Source: Pseudomonas sp. FP453 (GTDB lineage: Bacteria; Pseudomonadota; Gammaproteobacteria; Pseudomonadales; Pseudomonadaceae). From it: a stretch of DNA of 64,000 nt. Below are positions 57,453 through 64,000 of this stretch, piece by piece. Made by a program: the position numbers and the translations under genes. Below the pieces are notes generated by a model, which ran no database searches, had not been told where the DNA came from, and worked only from the letters and a program-made list of their open reading frames with translations. Each line of letters opens with the position of its first letter. Position 1 is the first letter of the stretch. Where the stretch lies: assembly GCF_030687495.1 (NCBI RefSeq), contig NZ_CP117435.1:3476501-3540500 (forward strand), in the 5' to 3' direction.

Positions 57453-58055
57453 ATGACCGGCCGCATCATCATCGCCGACGACCATCCGATGTTTCGCGAA
57501 GGCATGCTGCGCACCGTGCAACGCCTGCTGCCCGCGGCCGAGGTGCAAGAAGCCGGCGACCTCGACACGGTGCAAGTGCTAATCAGCGACGGCGCCGACA
57601 TCGACACCCTGATCCTCGACCTGCGCTTCCCCGGCCTGACCTGCCTGAGCCAACTGGCCGAACTGCGCCAGCAACTGCGGCGCACCACCTTGATCGTGGT
57701 GTCGATGGTGGATGACCCGGCGTTGATCGATCAGGTGATGGCGTTGGGCGCAGACGGTTTTATCGGCAAAAACATCGCACCCGAGGAGATCGGCCAGGCG
57801 TTGCTGGCGATTCGTGAGGGTGAGGTGTTGGTCAAGTTTGCGCCGTCGGGGTTGTTGCCGTTGGATACCCATACGTTGACGGCGCGACAGCAGGATGTGC
57901 TGAGGTTGATTGCCCAGGGCAAGACGAACAAGGAGATTGCCAAAGCGTTGGATATTTCGCCGTTTACCGTGCGGATTCATGTTTCGTCGTTGCTGAGGGT
58001 GTTGGGAGTGAGTTCGCGGGCGGCCGCGGCGGTGAAGTATTCGGGGGTGGGTTGA
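57453..58055 (+). CDS. LuxR-family response regulator
   Basis: 200 residues. Receiver (IIIADDHPMFREGM; Asp in LILDLRFPG; a Lys in FIGKN) and a GerE HTH (LTARQQDVLRLIAQGKTNKEIA, FTVRIHVSSLLRVLG). GGGAGGAG precedes the ATG. Divergent from the hybrid kinase, 97 bases apart, which suggests a joint two-component system of unknown signal. Confidence 0.88.
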   Translation: MTGRIIIADDHPMFREGMLRTVQRLLPAAEVQEAGDLDTVQVLISDGADIDTLILDLRFPGLTCLSQLAELRQQLRRTTLIVVSMVDDPALIDQVMALGADGFIGKNIAPEEIGQALLAIREGEVLVKFAPSGLLPLDTHTLTARQQDVLRLIAQGKTNKEIAKALDISPFTVRIHVSSLLRVLGVSSRAAAAVKYSGVG

Positions 58056-58143
58056 GGGTTGGTTTTGTCGTGGTCCAGCATCACCGCAATGAACGCCTGC
58101 TCGACCACTTGTATCTGAGGAAGCTTTCTCGCACTCGGGGCAA

Positions 58144-58707
58144 CTACCTTGGGGCCGGCACACCGCCACCGTCCCGCACTTGCATCAGCGCAAAGCCCAG
58201 TAGGTTCAAGCCTTTCCAAAGATTCGGATTGTTCACATCCGCGTTATCCTGCGCGAGCCCTATACCCCAGATGCTATCAACCGGGCTGGCCTCGACAATA
58301 ACCCGCGAACCGGTTTGTAGAAGGTATTCGTTTAACGGCGGATTTTGAGAAAACTTGGCCTGGTTCGCTCGAACCACGATGTCGTATCGGTGTTGCAGCC
58401 AAACCTGCTCATCAAACCCGCGCACATTACGGCCAAGCGCTTTGGCGGCATTTGGCGTAGGAGCGTTGAACACCTGCGCACGAATATCCTGATCGTCAAA
58501 CAAGGCCGCTTTCTCGGCCATCATGAAGTGTTCGGCCGTCGGGTAATGTTGCCCATCGACCACAAACCCGGCCTCAAACCACTGGCTGAAACACGAAGCC
58601 GTGACGACAGTTTTGCTGCGCTGGTGCCCCCAGAAAAACGTAAAGCTCAGATCTTCTCCTGAGTTGAAACGGGCGCACAGTGCGTTCAAATGTTCAGAGT
58701 CGTTCAA
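58144..58707 (-). CDS. NADAR-family protein (YbiA/riboflavin N-glycosidase fold)
   Basis: 187 residues. NADAR motifs: FFWGHQ, SQWFEAGFVVDGQHYPTAEHFMMAEKA, AAKALGRNVRGFDEQVW, and the end VDSIWGIGLAQDN...NLWKGLNLLGFALMQVR. Family members cleave N-glycosidic bonds of ribosylated pyrimidines or ADP-ribose-type substrates. GAGGG precedes the ATG. Confidence 0.85.
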   Translation of the reverse strand: MNDSEHLNALCARFNSGEDLSFTFFWGHQRSKTVVTASCFSQWFEAGFVVDGQHYPTAEHFMMAEKAALFDDQDIRAQVFNAPTPNAAKALGRNVRGFDEQVWLQHRYDIVVRANQAKFSQNPPLNEYLLQTGSRVIVEASPVDSIWGIGLAQDNADVNNPNLWKGLNLLGFALMQVRDGGGVPAPR

Positions 58708-58862
58708 TGAGATACCCTCGATAACTGGAGAGCGAAGTTACAGCGACAGGGCTGGACAAGGCAACCACGAAGCTTGGCAGGTCAATGGAGCGCTTCATCC
58801 TCTGGCATCGGCTAGAATCCGCAGCTTATTTCGACAGTGCTTGCTAGCAACGAGGGAATTTC

Positions 58863-59108
58863 ATGACAAGGATGGCCGCTGTTTTCACGTTACTGAGTTG
58901 CATGGCGTCCGCCTCGGCATTGGCGGCGTCTGAATGTCCTTTTCCGCAGGGAATGCAGGCATCCATCGGTGCGTCGAAGCAAGCTATTGCGGCCAGGCAA
59001 GCGGGGTTCCTGAGCAATCGCCTTGGCCGGTTGGTGTCTGTGACGGAGGGCAGCTACCGGCCAGAAGCCGTCATTAAACGCGCGGAAATTGGGGGCAGAC
59101 AGCCATAG
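58863..59108 (+). CDS. Small exported hypothetical protein, probably truncated at 3' end
   Basis: 81 residues. A signal peptide (~1-22, ASALAASEC) is clear. The following sequence has no recognised family. The stop lies inside a GGGGGCAGAC hairpin repeat, so the original C-terminus was probably replaced. GAGGG lies 8 bases upstream of the ATG. Confidence 0.4.
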   Translation: MTRMAAVFTLLSCMASASALAASECPFPQGMQASIGASKQAIAARQAGFLSNRLGRLVSVTEGSYRPEAVIKRAEIGGRQP

Positions 59109-59134
59109 TTTTAAATGTGGTCTGTCCCCCATTT
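59086..59134. repeat. Inverted repeat (GGGGGCAGAC / GTCTGTCCCCC)
   Basis: AATTGGGGGCAGAC and GTCTGTCCCCCATT face each other across ~18 bases with one bulge. This is a REP/mobile-end type hairpin that ends the small exported-protein frame. Confidence 0.55.
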
Positions 59135-59156
59135 TCCGGATGTCTTGCAATGTGTG

Positions 59157-59525
59157 TCAGGCCACTCGCTTCGAATAGGCCTCTATCCAGTCCGCAAGCG
59201 ACCGCATATCGGTTTCGAGTTGAACAAGTTCGGGGGGAACTGCTGGGAGATCGTCTGCCTGAGAGTGCTCATACACAGAGTATCGTGTCATCAAGTCGTC
59301 AATCAGATCACAATCTTCCTGAGTGATGTTGCTTAGCTGCCTCAGTAGCCCTTTGGTCATCACTTCTCTACGGAATCGCAGTACGACGCTGTTCAGCATC
59401 ACCACCTCAACAGTGCGCTCCACGATGATTCGGAAGTCGCTGCAAACACTCTTGGCCATGAGGTCGTAGCTTTCAGCATCGCCTTCTGCCTGGTGCCTCT
59501 TGAGTCGGGCTAGGCTCTCATTCAA
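59157..59525 (-). pseudogene. Detached C-terminal part of the zinc-hook AAA ATPase
   Basis: 122 residues from an in-frame ATG at 59525. No ribosome site of note. It continues the preceding ATPase after removal of one 16-base repeat unit: VQTLRRLDKTSGILTG, then SARDSKPKPAINKLL joins directly to NESLARLKRH here. The segment has RIIVERTVEVVMLNSVVLRF and ends DMRSLADWIEAYSKRVA, a tail I associate with large AAA_13-type ATPases. So it is the 3' end of a broken gene, not an independent protein. Confidence 0.75.
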
Positions 59526-61779
59526 GAGCTTGTTGATGGCCGGCTTCGGTTTCGAGTCTCGAGCACTTTGTCCTGTCAGAATGCCGGATGTTTTGTCGAG
59601 ACGTCGAAGCGTCTGGACGTCGAAGCGTCTGGACGTCGAAGGCGATATCCGGGATATCTGGATGTTCTTTCACTTTCTTTACTGCAGATTCCAGAAGTGT
59701 CACCAGCGACAGCCTGTGGGTGAAGATGATGACCTGACGGGTTTGCGCTAAATCTACGAGTCGCGCGACAACCCGCTCTTCAAAATCTTGATCGAGTGAG
59801 GAAATCGGGTCATCGAAAATAAACGGCGCGACTTGATTTGAGCCAGTAATATCGGCGAGGAATGCAGCCAAAGCTACAATTCTAGTCTCACCTTCACTGA
59901 GAATTTGTTCTGGCGGGCGGGCGCCTTTCGCACCAACGAGCGTCAGTCCGAATGTTGTCCTGCCTTTACCGACTGTTTTACTTTGAGGGGCTACAGGCAA
60001 TCTCGAACCACCTAGTAGCTTGAGTTCGGCAGCGAAGCGAGTTTGATATCCGGCCTCCACCTCGGATTTCGCCAGTTCGTTGTTCTTAATCGTTAGCGTG
60101 TTGGTTGCAGCAAGCCGGATGGCTTTCCCGTACTGGTCAACAGCCAACAACCTGTCACGTTCAGCTAGGACTGCTAGTTTGTTTTGGGAAAGCCACTGCA
60201 TGGCCTTCAGCTTTCGGAGTTGTACCTCCATTTGCTGTCGTTTGCCGTCTTGAGAGAGCTCAGTCAGCGACTTTTCTTCGCCCCCTAACTGCTCGGTTAC
60301 TTCTGCCAGTGCCTGATCTACCAGAGACCAGTCGAATAGGGCAACATTTTCGATTTGTTCAGCGGTCTCGAGATCGGAGCGTCTTTTAACCAAGGTTTTA
60401 TGCAAATCGATGGCCTGCTGTTGATCCAGCTTGATCAGGGCCATATGAGCTAACCAGTCTTGTTCTCTCGGCAATTGGGGTAAGGCAAGGATAAAACCCT
60501 TATGTTTGTCTTCTGCTTGTTTTGCGCCTAGCTCCAAACCTTCGGTGACAAACTGCTCAAAGTGGCTCAACCGATGACTAGCATCCTCATTGAGCTCTTG
60601 TTGGCAAAGTACACACCTTGCTTGCTCATCCACAACAGGAAATGGTTGACCTGGGTAAGCATGATTTTGAGAGAACAATCGAGCTTGGGCCCATAACTGT
60701 TGCCACACCGCCTCGCCGACTCCTTCAAGTGGAGTTTCGGAGAAGAGTTGTTGAGCAAATTTCTGAGCGGCTTGCCGTTTTCCCTTTGCATCAGCGTTGG
60801 CACTTACGATGATCTGTGCTGTTTCGTTGGAGAGCTTTTCCTTGAGTTGGCTCATAGCTAGCCGAACTGTTGCCACTCCTTGCTTTTCTTTCGTGATTGA
60901 GGCCAGGCGCCCCACCACGTCCTTCTGGGCCAGTGCACCTTCTGTGATAATCCGCTCAGCGTCGTGCTCTGGAGTGTACGTACAAAATTTGTCGATAGCA
61001 GCCGTATTCGTTGCAGGCTTAATACTCGCAAGCCACGTACGTTCTTCAGTGACTTCCAAGTCCGCTGGGAATTGTGGCAATACACTCAGCAATGCATTCT
61101 TCGATGCCATGAGGTGCTGACTAACTTTGTCTGACACGGCGATCAATGACGCCACGAACTTCATTTGACTGGGTTCGTAGCTGGCCTCGTTTTTGCCCAT
61201 GTATTGGGTAGCCGTTCTGGAGTCAAATATCTGGGCGTGACGAAGTAAAGGATCTGCCCCTTGGGTAAGCGTCCATTCAATTGTTCCTTTCTTTTGTCCT
61301 GCAGAGATTTGGAAATTAGCCTTGCAGGCCTCAGGCTCTTCAATGAAGACGTTAGGGTGAATTTCGTCCTTGGACCTTGAGCCACATGCCTGTTTCAGGA
61401 GGCGTGCATACCCGCTTTTTCCTGAGCCATTTTGACCGTAGAACACTGTGATGTTGCCTGTGCCAAGGGGTAGTGCTGCGCCTGATTTGATCGCATTCAA
61501 CCCGTGGACTTCTGAGATCCCTTCTATGCGGATGGCAGGACGGCTGGCAGCAAGTGCCAACGAGCCTGGCGATACGATGCCGAAGCCTGGGTCCTCTTCC
61601 TTCTTCGATTCGACCATGCAAAGCCGGGAAAGCTCTTTTATCTGGTCGTCTGTCGGGGGCTTCTTGGTATCGATTAAATTCTTTGCGGCTGTCTGTAACC
61701 ATCGGCTTCTTTCGCCGAGCCAAGTTTCAAAATCGTCGACAACGGGAGCGTCTAGCTCATTCAAATCTGGTACAACCAT
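59518..61779 (-). CDS. AAA_13-type ATPase with zinc hook, frameshifted near its C-terminus
   Basis: 753 residues. Walker A GQNGSGKSGYARLLK (~113), long coiled-coil arms with a central CVLC zinc hook (~387), ABC signature LSEGETRIVALAAF (~635), Walker B FIFDDPISSLD and a His switch in IIFTHRLS. This is the SMC/Rad50/RloC-like layout seen in defence ATPases such as RloC and other AAA_13 proteins. After DVQTLRR the frame is altered by a 16-base tandem duplication (59600-59641) and ends ~30 residues later; the true C-terminus is at 59157-59525. AAGGAG before the ATG. GC content is lower than the neighbours, so probable horizontal gain; a role in phage defence is inference. Confidence 0.8.
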   Translation of the reverse strand: MVVPDLNELDAPVVDDFETWLGERSRWLQTAAKNLIDTKKPPTDDQIKELSRLCMVESKKEEDPGFGIVSPGSLALAASRPAIRIEGISEVHGLNAIKSGAALPLGTGNITVFYGQNGSGKSGYARLLKQACGSRSKDEIHPNVFIEEPEACKANFQISAGQKKGTIEWTLTQGADPLLRHAQIFDSRTATQYMGKNEASYEPSQMKFVASLIAVSDKVSQHLMASKNALLSVLPQFPADLEVTEERTWLASIKPATNTAAIDKFCTYTPEHDAERIITEGALAQKDVVGRLASITKEKQGVATVRLAMSQLKEKLSNETAQIIVSANADAKGKRQAAQKFAQQLFSETPLEGVGEAVWQQLWAQARLFSQNHAYPGQPFPVVDEQARCVLCQQELNEDASHRLSHFEQFVTEGLELGAKQAEDKHKGFILALPQLPREQDWLAHMALIKLDQQQAIDLHKTLVKRRSDLETAEQIENVALFDWSLVDQALAEVTEQLGGEEKSLTELSQDGKRQQMEVQLRKLKAMQWLSQNKLAVLAERDRLLAVDQYGKAIRLAATNTLTIKNNELAKSEVEAGYQTRFAAELKLLGGSRLPVAPQSKTVGKGRTTFGLTLVGAKGARPPEQILSEGETRIVALAAFLADITGSNQVAPFIFDDPISSLDQDFEERVVARLVDLAQTRQVIIFTHRLSLVTLLESAVKKVKEHPDIPDIAFDVQTLRRPDASTSRQNIRHSDRTKCSRLETEAGHQQALE
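59600..59641. repeat. 16-base tandem repeat that shifts the ATPase frame
   Basis: GACGTCGAAGCGTCTG occurs twice in full (59600-59615, 59616-59631) and for 10 more bases. Losing one copy restores the frame to the C-terminal part, so copy number acts as an on/off switch in principle. Confidence 0.85.
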
Positions 61780-62091
61780 TGAGATCTCTCCTTGAAAACA
61801 CCGCGAACGAACGAGTATAGGCTAATGGTGGCAAATTGCTTTCGGTGCGGTTTGACCAGAAATCGATAGGCGTCCGCTCTTATATAGTCCGAAAGGGAGT
61901 AGTCGGAAAAGGAACAGACTTATTTGCTGGTTGTGCGACCGCTCCTGGCCGATAGCCGCCTGTTGTGGGGGACAGTGAACGGCCCAAAACCAGCCTTCCA
62001 GCCCCCCATTCTCACGATGCCCCTCCCCATCAACCACGATGAACTTCAACCCGCCCCCCCTCATCCGGCGCACAAAAGTACCTATTGGGCC

Positions 62092-62294
62092 TGTCCCGTG
62101 ACAACGGACGCCAAGAAGCGATACTTAAATCGTTCTCTTGGAGGTTGCCATGTATCCATCTACTCGCCGTAACTATACCGATGAGTTCAAGACTCAAGCG
62201 GTTGCGCTAGCTGAAAGTGTTGGCAGAACCGAAGCGGCCCGCCAGCTGAAATGTCCGTCAAAACGCTCGATAACTGGGTGGACGCCACGCGCAG
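62092..62294 (+). mobile_element. IS3-family remnant: left end and start of orfA
   Basis: The left end TGTCCCGTGACAACGGACGC is followed by TTGGAGGTTGCC and an ATG at 62150 encoding MYPSTRRNYTDEFKTQAVAL, the start of an IS3-type OrfA HTH. A base is lost or gained after RQLK: the shifted frame goes on MSVKTLDNWVDATRRGP. The element then stops against a truncated kinase gene. Confidence 0.7.
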
Positions 62295-62479
62295 GGGCCC
62301 ACCACCTCGCGAATCTGTCGTGCGAGGCGCACATAGTCGGTTATTGATTTGATCTGATCAGGGTACAGCCGTGAGAGCCACTGATCCTCACTCAGCAGAG
62401 TGACCGAGTCTTCGGCTGCTTGGCTTTTGGCCAGGGTTGATTTGCCGGAGGCGATTTTGCCTGTCATGAGATGAAGCAC
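62294..62479 (-). pseudogene. Truncated P-loop kinase (zeta-toxin/AAA_33-like), N-terminal part
   Basis: About 60 residues: VLHLMTGKIASGKSTLAKSQ (Walker A), LLSEDQWLSRLYP and DYVRLARQIREVVGP. It resembles small cytosolic AAA_33-type kinases of ~160 residues, but ends at the junction with the IS remnant. The start may be the GTG at 62479 or the ATG at 62467. Broken by the insertion. Confidence 0.6.
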
Positions 62480-62739
62480 GGGGTTGGGCACTGGAACGTC
62501 GCCGTGTCGAAGCCTGATGACGCTGATTGAAAAGCGTTGAAGCAACCACCGCTCGCGATGTTTGAGGCCTTATCGCGGCGTTGAAACATTCTCTTGGTTG
62601 CACCCCTTTTCACAGCGCCTTATAGTTCGGCCCGTCGCTGGCATTGGCTGGCGACAGGGTTTCGCAGCCCTCAAAATTATTACCAGTACCGTCGAACATG
62701 ACGCAGCCAAATTAAAGCTGCCTCTCGTTTTATGGCGGT

Positions 62740-62870
62740 TGTGCGTGGGAGACCTTCGGGTCTGCCGGGTTCTGGTAATAATCCCCGGTCTGCGAACCCG
62801 CGCACAGCTGCCACCCATCTTTGTTTCGCAGCAAAACGGTGGCAATTATTCTTGCTAAAGGATTATTACC
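62740..62870 (+). promoter_or_regulatory. Structured 5' leader with ribosome-site-sequestering element
   Basis: Perfect pairings in the 131 bases before the ATG at 62871: P1 TGTGCG/CGCACA (62740-62745, 62801-62806); P2 AGACC-TTCG-GGTCT (62750-62763); P3 CGGGTTC/GAACCCG (62766-62772, 62794-62800); P4 TGCCACC/GGTGGCA (62809-62815, 62838-62844). P1-P3 make a three-way junction. The P3 loop contains GGTAATAATCC (62774-62784), the exact complement of GGATTATTACC (62860-62870), which is the ribosome site right up to the ATG. This looks like a translational switch. Confidence 0.6.
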
Positions 62871-63164
62871 ATGACCAATCAAAACCCGCCCCGCCGCTTC
62901 ACCCCCATGTCCCAAACCGCAACCGACTACCCCGTCCTGCTGATCGACAGCGACGCCCCGCTCAGCGAGTTGCAGGCGTGCGCCAGCGAACGCTTGAACG
63001 CTGCCCTCGCCTACCTGCATCTGATGGCCTGTTCCAACGTGTCGGACTATGCCGAGCACGATATCAATACCGTTGCCAATACCGCCCGGATCATGGTCCA
63101 GGATGTGGCGGATGTGTTTGCGGTGATTGAGCGGCGAGGGTTTGAGGTGCCGGCTGCGAGTTGA
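62871..63164 (+). CDS. Small hypothetical protein of a DUF3077-like Pseudomonas family
   Basis: 97 residues, soluble. After a variable N-terminus comes YPVLLIDSDAPLSELQACAS, then two helices (LNAALAYLHLMACSN and INTVANTARIMVQDVADVFAVIERR). The layout recalls the many small DUF3077-type paralogs in pseudomonads; family assignment is tentative. AAAGGA lies 8 bases before the ATG, within the leader stem. A terminator follows. Confidence 0.65.
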   Translation: MTNQNPPRRFTPMSQTATDYPVLLIDSDAPLSELQACASERLNAALAYLHLMACSNVSDYAEHDINTVANTARIMVQDVADVFAVIERRGFEVPAAS

Positions 63165-63184
63165 GGGTGTGTGAGTGTTGAGGG

Positions 63185-63206
63185 AACCCGCTTAGGCGGG
63201 TTTTCT
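63185..63206 (+). terminator. Rho-independent terminator after the small DUF3077-like gene
   Basis: AACCCGC-TTAG-GCGGGTT hairpin followed by TTCTGGTTTTT. Confidence 0.8.
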
Positions 63207-63312
63207 GGTTTTTGATTGAGGGTTCAGCAGCTGGACTTGCGTCATCGTTAGCACGACCTGATGCCGGCCACAGCTACAGTGTTCACCCTTCAACTGACTG
63301 GCATCCATCAGG

Positions 63313-63627
63313 TCAGGCGTAGCCCGGCAACCACGGTTCTTGCTCAAGGGTCGCAACGTCTCCCTCGGCCAATAAGCGCCACAATTCCAGGACCTTGCTC
63401 TCAGGGACTTGCTTCATATGGCGAGGCTCGCCGGACTCCAGGTTTTCAAAGGTGACGGTGGCTGACAGGGACACTGCGATGCACCACTCTGCGTCGTTGG
63501 TCACTGAAACCTCTGCATGTTCCTCATCTTCCGGGCGGGTTTTCAGTTCGGCAAGAAGCTCCGGGAATGTGTGTAGGCCGGGGTCCGACTGCATGGCCCC
63601 ATCTCTGTGGCAAATGTGATAACCCAT
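63313..63627 (-). CDS. Hypothetical protein, 104 residues
   Basis: Begins MGYHICHRDGAMQSDPGL and carries EHAEVSVTNDAEWCIAVSLS and VLELWRLLAEGDVATLEQEPW. No signal or membrane segment. The acidic, compact make-up is like immunity-type proteins, but no toxin gene adjoins it. GAGGT precedes the ATG. Function unknown. Confidence 0.6.
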   Translation of the reverse strand: MGYHICHRDGAMQSDPGLHTFPELLAELKTRPEDEEHAEVSVTNDAEWCIAVSLSATVTFENLESGEPRHMKQVPESKVLELWRLLAEGDVATLEQEPWLPGYA

Positions 63628-63689
63628 AGTGACCTCGTGCAGTTAACGGGCAGATAAATCGGCATCGCGCAGCAGTGGTCACAGTTCAC

Positions 63690-63738
63690 AGGCAACATTT
63701 CTACCCGCAGTGCCACCGCCTTCGCAGCCTCGCTAAAG
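63690..63738. repeat. Single fragment of the 145-base tandem unit
   Basis: CAGGCAACATTTCTACCCGC then CTTCGCAGCCTCGCTAAAGC, ~90% like the unit tail at 54.7-55.1 kb, 8.6 kb away. Confidence 0.65.
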
Positions 63739-63748
63739 CGCTCACGCA

Positions 63749-64000
63749 TCAAACCAGTCGCTTGGTCATCGGTATACACGCCAACGTCAGCCCCGACGGC
63801 GAATGGTAGACCGCCTGCTCATCCCCCACGTACCCACACGCCCGATAGAAACTCGCGGCATTCAACGTCGCATCCAGCACCACCGTTTCAACCGCCCGTT
63901 GCCGTGCCTGGTATTCCAGGTGCTCAAGCATTGCCTTGCCATACCCGCGCCCGGCAAATCCCGGCAACACGAACAATGCACCGATTTCATTGTGGTCGAG
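63749..64000 (-). CDS. GNAT-family N-acetyltransferase, C-terminal part (cut by window)
   Basis: The last 83 residues only; the frame is open to base 64000. Acetyl-CoA motif A is clear: ALFVLPGFAGRGYGKAMLEH (R/QxxGxG/A type), and motif B ETVVLDATLNAASFYRACGY. Transfers acetyl groups to an unknown amine. Confidence 0.85.
   Translation of the reverse strand, partial: LDHNEIGALFVLPGFAGRGYGKAMLEHLEYQARQRAVETVVLDATLNAASFYRACGYVGDEQAVYHSPSGLTLACIPMTKRLV

Noticed and set aside
59116..59336. Small plus-strand frames over the 3' end of the AAA ATPase gene
   Set aside because: Antisense to a conserved C-terminal domain and without start signals.
61822..62073. An 83-codon minus-strand frame next to the AAA ATPase
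   Set aside because: No ribosome site, no recognisable motif, and it lies in sequence resembling mobile-element debris.
62138..62347. The open frame over the IS3 remnant taken as an intact protein
   Set aside because: After RQLK it leaves the OrfA frame, which goes on in another frame; it is a frameshifted fragment.

Overview
The window looks like chromosomal DNA of a denitrifying pseudomonad of the Pseudomonas fluorescens group. Gene content and order (narXL divergent from narK1K2GHJI, nirQ-norEF divergent from nirSMCFDLGHJEN, norCB-norD, a Dnr-type regulator), the high-GC codon use and many intergenic REP elements all point this way. No rRNA, tRNA or CRISPR array was seen.

Layout. 1-5.8 kb: ordinary chromosomal genes (GGDEF protein, SDR, lipoprotein hydrolase, FMN alpha-hydroxy-acid oxidase with a divergent DeoR regulator, two small proteins). 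6.0-7.7 kb: a chemoreceptor. 7.7-10.6 kb: anaerobic class III ribonucleotide reductase, whose glycyl-radical tail is a separate 51-residue gene between nrdD and nrdG. 11.2-25.3 kb: respiratory nitrate reductase (narK1K2GHJI, a PPIase, moaA) and the divergent narXL. 26.1-30.2 kb: moaB-moeA-ubiU-ubiV-ubiT (molybdenum cofactor and O2-independent ubiquinone synthesis). 31.3-33.5 kb: nnrS (frameshifted), dnr, dnrP. 33.5-37.2 kb: norC-norB-norD. 38.2-39.8 kb: nirQ-norE-norF. 40.0-48.9 kb: nirS with cytochromes and the heme d1 pathway. 49.0-50.4 kb: a HemN-like protein without its Fe-S/SAM motifs and a CopD-like membrane protein, each behind its own Anr/Dnr box. 50.4-54.5 kb: an OprD-family porin, SCO and PCu(A)C copper chaperones, a cupin. 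54.6-64 kb: an accessory region with tandem repeats, IS remnants, a hybrid kinase/regulator pair, a NADAR protein, a frameshifted zinc-hook AAA ATPase and a small gene behind a strikingly structured leader.

How the genes work together. NarK1/K2 import nitrate, NarGHI reduces it to nitrite, NirS makes NO and NorBC makes N2O. MoaA/MoaB/MoeA supply molybdopterin, NirE/F/DLGH/J/N make heme d1, NirQ and NorD activate the NO reductase, UbiUVT supply quinone without O2, and NrdD/NrdG make dNTPs. Seven well-matched Anr/Dnr palindromes (TTGAT-N4-ATCAA type) and one weaker one stand before these transcription units; a perfect 7-2-7 NarL palindrome lies between narX and narK1. No nos genes (N2O reductase) are in this window.

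Large near-palindromic intergenic repeats (three long, one partial copy) sit at the borders of the anaerobic operons and contain nested REPINs; they account for most gene-free DNA there.
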